9,095 nt of DNA from an uncultured Gemmatimonadota bacterium (lineage in GTDB: Bacteria > Gemmatimonadota > Gemmatimonadetes > Gemmatimonadales > Gemmatimonadaceae), in contig CAMLDY010000102.1 in assembly GCA_946478895.1 (NCBI GenBank), positions 1 through 9,095 of the forward strand, given 5' to 3'. The notes under the pieces were generated by a model. The model ran no database searches. It was given only the letters and a program-made list of their open reading frames with translations, and was not told the DNA's origin. The translations under genes and the position numbers were made by a program. Below are positions 1-5,665 of the stretch, piece after piece; the first letter of the stretch is position 1, and each line of letters begins with the position of its first letter.

Positions 1-417
1 GCCGGCGTCACCGACGCACTGGTGAAGGGCATCACCGCCGGAGAGCACGATTTCATTCTCTGCAATTACGCCAACGCCGATATGGTGGGACACAGCGGGT
101 CGATTCCGGCGACGATCAAAGCGGTCGAAACGGTCGATGAAAGCCTGTCGCGCGTACTCAAGGCCGCGGAGGCAGCGGGGACGAGACTCATCGTCACCGC
201 CGATCATGGCAACGCGGAGATGCTGATCGATCCAGCGACGGGTGGGCCGCACACAGCGCATACGACGAATCCGGTGCCGTTCGTGGTGATCGATTGGGAG
301 CAGGAGCAGCGGTTGCGCCCGGGTGGAGCGCTCTGTGATGTCGCGCCAACTATATTGTCGATGCTCGGTGTCGAGCAGCCGCCGGAGATGACCGGCGTCA
401 ATCTTGGAGTGGATTAG
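1..417 (+). CDS. gpmI: 2,3-bisphosphoglycerate-independent phosphoglycerate mutase, C-terminal part (5' end outside window)
   Basis: Cytosolic glycolytic enzyme interconverting 3- and 2-phosphoglycerate with two Mn/metal ions. Only the last 138 residues lie in the window, of a family normally about 510 residues long; the frame is open from base 1. Visible family signatures are the block NYANADMVGHSG (window residues 22-33), whose Asp27 and His31 match one metal-ligand pair of the phosphatase domain; TADHGNAE, whose Asp68-His69 match the other pair; and the HTAHTTNPVP block (84-93), which carries a further ligand histidine. The C-terminus has the usual EMTG motif. The TAG stop shares its last base with the GTG start of the next gene, so the two are probably translationally coupled. 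A GTG at 22 is internal and not a real start. The identification is secure. Confidence 0.96.
   Translation, partial: AGVTDALVKGITAGEHDFILCNYANADMVGHSGSIPATIKAVETVDESLSRVLKAAEAAGTRLIVTADHGNAEMLIDPATGGPHTAHTTNPVPFVVIDWEQEQRLRPGGALCDVAPTILSMLGVEQPPEMTGVNLGVD
406..409 (+). promoter_or_regulatory. Ribosome binding site for the exported barrel protein
   Basis: GGAG lies inside the gpmI 3' end, 7 bases before the GTG at 417. It supports that GTG, which overlaps the gpmI stop, as the true start. Confidence 0.65.
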
Positions 418-1106
418 TGAAGCAGATTCTGGGCGCGATTGCGCTTGCCTCTATCGCGACGACCGCCAGCGCGCAGGTCGGACATCTACCGCAGAGCAGT
501 CCCTATCGTGATGTCGAAACCCGCCACGAGTTCACCTTTTTCGGCGGGCACTACGAGGCGGGCAAGGACCCGATCGAGATTGGGCCGCGGGCGGGTCCGA
601 TGTACGGCATCAGGTATCAGATTCACGTCGGCGGCCCGGCGTTCCTGATGGCGCGGTGGTCGCACGTGAACAGCTCGCGCTTCGCCATCGATCCGACAGC
701 GGTCGGTCCCGCGCGCCAGCTCGGGAAGAAGGATGTCTCGCTCAATCTTCTCGACCTCGATCTCGCGCTCAATCTCACCGGTCAGAAGAGTTTTCATCAC
801 ATCATTCCGGTGCTGAACGTCGGCGCGGGAATGGGGACGTGCGGCGGCTGTAAAGTCGAGAAGGATCCCTACACCTTCGGCACCCCGTTTGCGTTTACCT
901 TCGGTGGTGGGCTGCGCTGGGTTCCTGGTGGAAGATTTCAGCTGACGGCGGACTGGAACGACTACCTGTATCAACTGAAGTACCCGACCGCGTACTACGT
1001 GAATCCCACCGGTGGAACGGCGGCCGTGACCGGCAACCAGGCCCGTTCATTCTGGAAGGGCAATCGAGCTTTGACGATCGGCGCGTCGCTGCTGTTTTTC
1101 CGGTAG
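417..1106 (+). CDS. Exported outer-membrane beta-barrel-like protein, function unknown
   Basis: A 229-residue protein that I cannot assign to a named family. Residues 1-19 form a clear Sec signal peptide: a single Lys, a hydrophobic core, then ASA before Gln20 as a signal peptidase I site. The mature part is rich in alternating hydrophobic and aromatic strands and Gly turns (for example around 39-45, 63-81, 107-119, 129-140, 157-168, 173-186) and ends in a strand finishing LLFFR. This is the texture of a small 8-strand outer-membrane barrel (OmpA/OmpW-like size), inferred from pattern only. Two cysteines form C-G-G-C (142-145) in a probable loop, unusual for a barrel. The GTG start overlaps the gpmI stop by one base and has a good ribosome binding site. 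Co-transcription with gpmI is likely but a shared function is not implied. Confidence 0.8.
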   Translation: MKQILGAIALASIATTASAQVGHLPQSSPYRDVETRHEFTFFGGHYEAGKDPIEIGPRAGPMYGIRYQIHVGGPAFLMARWSHVNSSRFAIDPTAVGPARQLGKKDVSLNLLDLDLALNLTGQKSFHHIIPVLNVGAGMGTCGGCKVEKDPYTFGTPFAFTFGGGLRWVPGGRFQLTADWNDYLYQLKYPTAYYVNPTGGTAAVTGNQARSFWKGNRALTIGASLLFFR

Positions 1107-1124
1107 CCGCCGCCGGCGTAACCC

Positions 1125-1130
1125 GGAGGA
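1125..1130 (+). promoter_or_regulatory. Ribosome binding site for the BON-domain protein
   Basis: GGAGGA sits 3 bases before the GTG at 1134. It is a strong Shine-Dalgarno match at slightly short spacing and supports that start. Confidence 0.65.
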
Positions 1131-1133
1131 ACC

Positions 1134-1622
1134 GTGGACAAGGATTACGAGGACATCAGAGACACCGGCGATCTGGACGACAACGAGTTGCGCGCGCTGG
1201 TGCGCGACGCCTTCGAGCAGCAGATGGCGGTGGATCCCGATGACGTGTCGATCGCGGTTCGTTCTGGTGTAGTCAGTCTCTCAGGCCGCGTGGGCACTGA
1301 GGAAGAGCTCCGGATCGCCGAGCGGATCGTCACCGACATGGTCGGCCTGGAGAAGGTGCGCAACAACCTGTTCGTCGACGAGACTCGGCGCGCGGAAAGC
1401 CCTGAAGCGATCGACGAGCACCTCGTCGACGAGCAGCTGCACGAGGGCCTTCTGCTTGGCGACAGGCCCCGCCCCGAGGATCCGGAAGCCGAGCACCTGC
1501 AGGAGAACATCCGCGCCGAGCTGTTCGGAACGACCGATGTGCAGCAGTCGATCGAGGACGCGATCCCGTGGAATCCTCCCGATGGGCCAACACCAGAGGG
1601 ATTGCCGGGATCCGAACGCTGA
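1134..1622 (+). CDS. Acidic BON-domain protein
   Basis: A 162-residue protein with one BON domain at about residues 17-82. It shows the family pattern: a helix with alternating acidic residues (DDNELRALVRDAF), then a strand-turn with Gly (V-x-SGVVSLSGRV, Gly45 and Gly51), a helix, then GLEKVRNNLFV (Gly71). BON domains are thought to bind phospholipid or other hydrophobic surfaces and often occur in periplasmic stress proteins (OsmY type). This copy has no signal peptide or membrane segment, so it should be cytosolic. Residues 83-162 are a low-complexity tail rich in Glu, Asp and Pro with no domain I recognise. The start is GTG with a strong GGAGGA just upstream, 27 bp after the barrel gene. 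The repeat-rich intergenic region begins directly after its stop. Domain assignment is good; the biological role is unknown. Confidence 0.82.
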   Translation: MDKDYEDIRDTGDLDDNELRALVRDAFEQQMAVDPDDVSIAVRSGVVSLSGRVGTEEELRIAERIVTDMVGLEKVRNNLFVDETRRAESPEAIDEHLVDEQLHEGLLLGDRPRPEDPEAEHLQENIRAELFGTTDVQQSIEDAIPWNPPDGPTPEGLPGSER

Positions 1623-1625
1623 GGA

Positions 1626-1653
1626 CTGCGGACTAACGGCTGCGGAATCACGG
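1626..1653 (+). repeat. Tandem pair of 14-bp units (CTGCGGA-start)
   Basis: Two adjacent 14-base units, 1626-1639 and 1640-1653, both run CTGCGGA-N-T-N-ACGG and match at 12 of 14 positions. They form the outer left part of the intergenic palindrome. Confidence 0.6.
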
Positions 1654-1840
1654 ACCAGCTGCCAGTTCGAAATGCTGACTGAGTCCGAATTGGGAGACTA
1701 GTTACGAATTGAGGGTTGGCCGATAGTTTCTTCCGCAGCCCGAACTTGGTGTCCCAACCCGCAGTCAGTCAGCTACCCGCAATGGCAGTTGGTCCGTGAT
1801 TCCGCAGGCGGTTGGTCCGTGGCTCCGCAGCCTTTAGTCC
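1630..1840. repeat. Imperfect long inverted repeat filling the BON-PTPS intergenic gap
   Basis: This and its flanks account for the 253-bp gap 1623-1875, where I see no gene and no confident promoter. The left arm 1640-1663 is the reverse complement of 1784-1807 at 23 of 24 positions; the single mismatch would be a G-U pair in RNA. Further in, 1674-1681 (GCTGACTG) pairs perfectly with 1766-1773, with exactly 10 unpaired bases on each side between the two stems. The next 25 bases inward (1682-1706 against 1741-1765) match at 16 of 25. Alternatively, the longer left arm 1630-1663 pairs with 1807-1840 at 29 of 34. The heptamer CTGCGGA/TCCGCAG occurs five times (1626, 1640, 1732, 1801, 1824). No transposase or obvious target-site duplication was seen. 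It could be a REP/MITE-like intergenic repeat or a structured RNA or terminator region. Confidence 0.7.
1784..1829 (+). repeat. Tandem duplication of a 23-bp palindrome arm
   Basis: Units 1784-1806 and 1807-1829 are directly adjacent and match at 20 of 23 positions (differences at unit positions 4, 16 and 17). Each is also the reverse complement of the left arm near 1641-1663. The duplication therefore gives the left arm two possible pairing partners. Confidence 0.75.
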
Positions 1841-1875
1841 CTGCGTCGTGTCCTTCCTTTGAGCAGATTTAGCGG

Positions 1876-2298
1876 ATGCCAACTGCGTCTTTGACCCGAC
1901 GAGTTTCGTTTTCTGCGGCGCACCGCTATAGCCGACCGGAGTGGAGCGAGGAGAAGAACGCGACCACCTTTGGCGCGTGCGCGTGGCCGAACTTTCACGG
2001 GCACAGCTACGTCTGCGATGTCACAGTCAGTGGGCCGATCGACGACAAGACTGGGTTCGTCGTCGATCTCGGCGTGCTCGACCGGATTCTTCGCGAGCAG
2101 GTGCGAGAGAGATTCGATCACCGCAACATCAATCTCGATGTCCCGGAGTTCGGCGACGGCAGGCTGGTTCCGACGGGCGAGAATCTGGCGCGCTATATCT
2201 TCGAGCGCGTCGAGAGAGAGCTCCCCAATCCCGCCAGGGTAATGCGCGTCACCGTCGGCGAAGACGATACACTGAGCGCCACCTACAGCCGAGAGTAA
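1876..2298 (+). CDS. 6-pyruvoyl-tetrahydropterin synthase / 6-carboxytetrahydropterin synthase (PTPS/QueD) family protein
   Basis: A 140-residue T-fold enzyme acting on dihydroneopterin triphosphate. In this family it makes either 6-carboxytetrahydropterin (queuosine/7-deazaguanine pathway, QueD) or 6-pyruvoyl-tetrahydropterin (biopterin pathway). Zinc ligands are His16 (FSAAHRY), His41 and His43 (FHGHSY). The catalytic Cys35 sits in C-A-W-P-N-F-H-G-H, followed by the Asp81-His82 pair (RFDHRN), the PTGEN substrate block (99-103) and Glu129 in VTVGEDD. The C-x5-HGH spacing and the FGAC-x2-PN context resemble animal PTPS; E. coli QueD has C-x3-HGH. The exact reaction is therefore left open. The ATG at 1876 gives the typical short N-terminus before the first zinc histidine, but no convincing ribosome binding site precedes it. 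dacB follows after 9 bp. No other queuosine or biopterin gene is in the window. Confidence 0.9.
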   Translation: MPTASLTRRVSFSAAHRYSRPEWSEEKNATTFGACAWPNFHGHSYVCDVTVSGPIDDKTGFVVDLGVLDRILREQVRERFDHRNINLDVPEFGDGRLVPTGENLARYIFERVERELPNPARVMRVTVGEDDTLSATYSRE

Positions 2299-2307
2299 TC
2301 CACAATC

Positions 2308-3648
2308 GTGTCCGTTCTGTCGTCACGTCGAATCGCCCGCGCGCTGTTCGTCGCCGCCGGCCCATTCGTCCTCACCGCGTGCGTCACCATCATGCGCACG
2401 GTCAATCCGTCGGGCTCGGCGCGCGCCGAGCTCACCCATGGCATCGACTCGCTGACATCGCAGCCGATTTTCAGAAATGCGCAGTGGGGCGTGCTGATCG
2501 TCAATCCGCGCACCGGGGATACGCTTTACTCGAAGAACGCCGGGAAGTTGTTCATGCCGGCGTCCAACATGAAGATCGTCACCAGCGCGGCAGCCCTGAC
2601 GCTCCTCGGTGCCGACTACTCGTACCGGACGACCTTTGCCACCGACGGCGAGGTGCGCGACTCCCTGCTCGACGGCAACCTGATCGTGATTGGTCGCGGG
2701 GATCCGACCATCAGCGACAACATGCGCGGGCTCGCTACGCTGGTGATGGATACCCTCGCTGATTCGGTGCGCGCACACGGCATCAGGCAAGTGACGGGCT
2801 CGCTGGCGCGTGTTGGCGACGCATTTCCCGACTCGATCCACGGTTACGGGTGGGAATGGGACGACCTTGGCGAGTACTACGCAGCCGGAGTCGACGAGCT
2901 GATCTTCAACGAAGGCATGTCGCCGACGTCGCTCCGCCCGCCGCCAGACACGGTTCGTGACAGCCTCTACTCCGGTCCGGCGAAGGATCCAGCGACGGGC
3001 TACCTGAACGCGTTCAACGACGCGCTGGTGCGAAAGCACATCAACGTCGAGACTGGCGTGATGGATTCGATCCTGCCGACGCCGATCAGGATGGACACCT
3101 TGTTCGTCTACGTGTCGCCGCCGCTGCGCAACATTCTGCCCGCATTGATGAAACCGTCCCAGAATCAGATCGCCGAGATTCTTCTCAAGACGATCGGTCT
3201 GGAGCGCGGCGGAATGGGAACCGCCGACAGCGCCCGCAAGATCGTCGCGCAGCAATTGCTGGCGTGGGGCGTGCAGCCCGACGGCTTCGCGATCTACGAT
3301 GGCAGCGGCCTGTCGCGTCACGATCTGGTATCGCCGGAGACACTGGTGCGGGTGCTCGACCGGATCCAGCAGGACACCGCATTTGCGGCGTACTACAATG
3401 CGATGCCGATCGCGGGCGTGGACGGAACGTTGAAGGACCGCATGAAGGGCACTCCCGCCGAAGGGAACGTGCACGCCAAAACCGGATCGATTGGCGGAGC
3501 GCGGTCGCTCTCGGGTTACGTAACGAGCGCCGACGGCGAGCGATTGATCTTCAGCGTTCTCGCCAACAACTGGACGACACCTGGCTCGGCGGTGACGGGT
3601 GTCGCGGATCAGATTGTGGCGGCATTGGCAGCGTACCGAGCGCACTGA
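2308..3648 (+). CDS. dacB: D-alanyl-D-alanine carboxypeptidase/endopeptidase, PBP4 family (peptidase S13), predicted lipoprotein
   Basis: A 446-residue class C penicillin-binding protein that trims or cleaves peptidoglycan peptide cross-links in the periplasm. All three active-site motifs are visible: S-x-x-K as Ser86-Asn-Met-Lys89 in MPASNMK, S-x-N as Ser284-Gln-Asn286 in KPSQNQ, and K-T-G at 391-393 in VHAKTGSIGG. The family block DGSGLSRHD is at 331-339. Length is close to the E. coli enzyme (477). The N-terminus has paired Arg, a hydrophobic stretch (12-22) and a lipobox L-T-A-C ending at Cys25, so membrane anchoring through a lipidated Cys is predicted. E. coli PBP4, in contrast, is a soluble periplasmic protein. 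The GTG start has only a weak upstream GAGAG; it is chosen because it yields the complete signal sequence. It lies 9 bp after the PTPS gene and 34 bp before moeA. Confidence 0.93.
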   Translation: MSVLSSRRIARALFVAAGPFVLTACVTIMRTVNPSGSARAELTHGIDSLTSQPIFRNAQWGVLIVNPRTGDTLYSKNAGKLFMPASNMKIVTSAAALTLLGADYSYRTTFATDGEVRDSLLDGNLIVIGRGDPTISDNMRGLATLVMDTLADSVRAHGIRQVTGSLARVGDAFPDSIHGYGWEWDDLGEYYAAGVDELIFNEGMSPTSLRPPPDTVRDSLYSGPAKDPATGYLNAFNDALVRKHINVETGVMDSILPTPIRMDTLFVYVSPPLRNILPALMKPSQNQIAEILLKTIGLERGGMGTADSARKIVAQQLLAWGVQPDGFAIYDGSGLSRHDLVSPETLVRVLDRIQQDTAFAAYYNAMPIAGVDGTLKDRMKGTPAEGNVHAKTGSIGGARSLSGYVTSADGERLIFSVLANNWTTPGSAVTGVADQIVAALAAYRAH

Positions 3649-3682
3649 CCGACCGATTCCGCGCGCCCACGGTTAACCGGCC

Positions 3683-4933
3683 ATGCTGACAGTTGCCGAA
3701 GCCAGCGAGCGAATTCTCGCCGAGATCAGAACTCTAGGCGTTGAGCGCGTGCCGCTTCGCCAGGCGCTCGGCCGCGTTTGCGCCGAAGACGTCGTGGCAA
3801 CGGTGACGATGCCCCCCTGGAGCAACTCGTCGATGGACGGCTATGCGGTGCGATCGGCGGACATTACCGCCGTCATGAGCGGCGAACGGGTGAGCCTGAA
3901 GGTGGTTGCGACGATTGCGGCGGGCGGGTTCGCGCCGCGCGCGCTGCGCCGCGGTGAGGCGATGCGGATCATGACCGGGGCGCCGGTGCCCGAGGGCGCC
4001 GACTCGGTGATCAGGAAGGAAGACACCGACGGCGGCAAGAAGAAGGTCGAGATCCGCGAAGCGCGCGATGTCTGGAAGAACATCCGACAGGCGGGAGAGG
4101 ACTTCCAGCGGGGCGACCCGCTCGCCCGGCGCGGCAATCCGCTGAGGCCGGCATTACTCGGAGTCCTGGCGTCGACCGGCGTTGCCAAAGTCTCGGTATT
4201 CAAGCGACCGCGGGTAGCGATCATCAGCTCGGGGAACGAGCTCGTCGAGGTCGATGACTTCCACAAGGTCGAGGCCGGACGGAAGATCGTCTCGACCAAT
4301 GGGTACACGTTGACGGCGTTGACCCGGGTCGCCGGCGGTATTCCGCTCGATCTCGGCATCGCCGGAGACACTCCGGCTTCCTTGAAGCGCAAGTTGAGGC
4401 AGGCGAAGGGGTGCGATCTCATTCTCACCTCGGCCGGAGTATCAGTGGGCGATCTCGACCACACCCGTGACGTGTTCGGTGCGCTCGGGGGTGAGCAAAA
4501 ATTCTGGAAGGTCAAAATGCGGCCGGGAGCGCCGTTGGCCTTTGGCATGCTCGACGATGTGCCATGGCTCGGCCTGTCGGGTAATCCGGTTTCGGCAATG
4601 GTGAGCTTTGAGCTGTTCGTGCGGCCAGCGCTGCGTAAGATGCAGGGCTACGCGACGCCGTTTCGCCGCACCGTGCGTGTGACACTGGAGGAGGAGGTGA
4701 AAACCGGCGCCAAGCTGACCCACTTTCTGCGCGCCATCGTGACGCGACGGGAGGACGCCTCGTTGACGGCGCGGCTCACCGGCCCGCAGAGCTCGGCGGC
4801 GCTCACGTCGATGGCGAAAGCGAACGCTCTGTTGATCGTCCCGGAAAGCTCGCAGAAAGTCGCGAAGGGATCGCAGCTCAACGCGTTGATGCTGGACCAG
4901 AGCCTGGAAGAAACGTCGGTTTTCTCACTGTGA
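3683..4933 (+). CDS. moeA: Molybdopterin molybdenumtransferase MoeA
   Basis: A 416-residue cytosolic enzyme that inserts molybdate into adenylylated molybdopterin, releasing AMP, in the last step of molybdenum cofactor synthesis. The length is typical. N-terminal signatures are MPPWSNSSMDGYAV (43-55, with conserved Asp52) and MTGAPVPEGAD (97-107). The MogA-like molybdopterin-binding domain runs from about 176 to 318: SSGNEL (Glu186), S-T-N at 204-206, GVSVGDLD (252-259, Asp259 at the conserved position) and LSGNPVS (298-304). The C-terminal beta domain covers about 327-403. The usual K-P-G-K block reads R-P-G-A at 280-283. The ATG start gives the standard N-terminus although no clear ribosome binding site is seen. 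The stop overlaps the methyltransferase start by 4 bp (GTGA). No other molybdenum-cofactor gene or molybdoenzyme is in the window. Confidence 0.95.
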   Translation: MLTVAEASERILAEIRTLGVERVPLRQALGRVCAEDVVATVTMPPWSNSSMDGYAVRSADITAVMSGERVSLKVVATIAAGGFAPRALRRGEAMRIMTGAPVPEGADSVIRKEDTDGGKKKVEIREARDVWKNIRQAGEDFQRGDPLARRGNPLRPALLGVLASTGVAKVSVFKRPRVAIISSGNELVEVDDFHKVEAGRKIVSTNGYTLTALTRVAGGIPLDLGIAGDTPASLKRKLRQAKGCDLILTSAGVSVGDLDHTRDVFGALGGEQKFWKVKMRPGAPLAFGMLDDVPWLGLSGNPVSAMVSFELFVRPALRKMQGYATPFRRTVRVTLEEEVKTGAKLTHFLRAIVTRREDASLTARLTGPQSSAALTSMAKANALLIVPESSQKVAKGSQLNALMLDQSLEETSVFSL

Positions 4934-5643
4934 TCGACAAAGGCGAAGTCTCCGCGGTCGGCGAGAGCGGGGCGCTCAACGGCGACGCGCTGGTGCTCGC
5001 GCTCACGAGACGATTCCGCACCTCGATTCAGGATGCGGTGGTCGGTGACAGAACCTTCAGCATCCTCAAGCCCGCGAACGCCGACGATCTCATCAGGGAG
5101 GAGGACTTCGTCAAGGACGAACGGCTTCCCTATTGGGCGGACGTGTGGCCGTCGTCGATCATTCTCGCCGGAAGGCTGCTGGAGCTGGACGGCGCCGGAC
5201 GCAGCGCGCTCGAGCTGGGTTGCGGGGTTGGCTTGAGCACACTCGCGGCGACGACCGCGGGATTCGAGGTTTTATCAACCGACTACTACGAAGATGCGCT
5301 CGACGTCACGCGCGCGAACGTCTTTCGCAATCTCGGCCGCCCGGCGCTGACGCGGCTTGTCGATTGGCGGCATTTTCCGGCGGACCTGGGAACCTTCGAT
5401 CTGGTTTTCGCGTCGGACGTGCTCTACGAGAAGGAGTACGCCGAGCTGCTGCCGGCGATTCTCGCGCGATCGCTCGCGGTCGGGGGCCGCGCGCTGGTAG
5501 CTGATCCGGGCAGGGTTGCGGCACCGATTTTTCTGGAAGCGTGCGGACGTCAGGGCCTGATAGTGCGGGAGAAGCAAACCCTGCCGTTCGCGGCGGGCGA
5601 CATCAGGCAGAAGATCGACATCTACGAGATCGAGTCCGGCTGA
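4930..5643 (+). CDS. Class I SAM-dependent methyltransferase, METTL/lysine-methyltransferase-like
   Basis: A 237-residue Rossmann-fold methyltransferase. Motif I is ALELGCGVG (93-101), the SAM-ribose acidic residue is Asp118 in STDYYED, and post-motif II is SDVLYEKEY (162-170). Two further blocks are characteristic of the METTL20/21-type (Methyltransf_16-like) group: PYWADVWPSS (67-76) before motif I and ADPGR (191-195) after strand 5. Members of that group mostly methylate protein lysines, and one branch (ETFBKMT/METTL20) methylates ETF beta. The gene ends 22 bp from the 3' end of the convergent etf operon, so ETF beta is a tempting but unproven substrate. The first 60 or so residues carry no motif I recognise. 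The GTG start overlaps the moeA stop by 4 bp, implying translational coupling. SAM methyltransferase: sure. Substrate: unknown. Confidence 0.85.
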   Translation: MIDKGEVSAVGESGALNGDALVLALTRRFRTSIQDAVVGDRTFSILKPANADDLIREEDFVKDERLPYWADVWPSSIILAGRLLELDGAGRSALELGCGVGLSTLAATTAGFEVLSTDYYEDALDVTRANVFRNLGRPALTRLVDWRHFPADLGTFDLVFASDVLYEKEYAELLPAILARSLAVGGRALVADPGRVAAPIFLEACGRQGLIVREKQTLPFAAGDIRQKIDIYEIESG

Positions 5644-5646
5644 CTG

Positions 5647-5661
5647 CGAGGACTCTCCTCG
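5647..5661. terminator. Small hairpin between convergent genes, possible bidirectional terminator
   Basis: CGAGGA (5647-5652), loop CTC, TCCTCG (5656-5661) forms a perfect 6-bp stem in the 22-bp gap between the methyltransferase stop and the ETF-QO stop. The position suits a shared terminator, but the stem is short and no strong T-run follows on either strand (only TTT at 5665-5667 on the + side). Confidence 0.35.
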
Positions 5662-5665
5662 GCAT

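Noticed and set aside
22..24. GTG at 22 as the start of a short protein
   Set aside because: The frame is open from base 1 and the protein is the C-terminal part of GpmI, so this is an internal Val codon.
1145..1651. 168-residue Ser/Arg-rich frame antisense to the BON gene
   Set aside because: Low-complexity composition; the sense frame has a strong ribosome binding site and a BON domain.
1784..1829. Possible CRISPR repeat
   Set aside because: Only two directly abutting units with no spacers and an inverted partner upstream; no cas gene nearby.
2323..3645. 440-residue open frame antisense to dacB
   Set aside because: It mirrors dacB almost exactly, its translation is Arg/His-rich and low in recognisable motifs, and dacB has all its catalytic motifs. 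Typical GC-rich shadow frame.
3670..3679. Perfect 10-bp palindrome CGGTTAACCG just before the moeA start
   Set aside because: Short enough to occur by chance and unsupported by a second copy or a promoter; could only be called an operator by guesswork.
3841..4548. 235-residue open frame antisense to moeA
   Set aside because: Codon-bias shadow of an intact, well-recognised moeA; no ribosome binding site or family motif.
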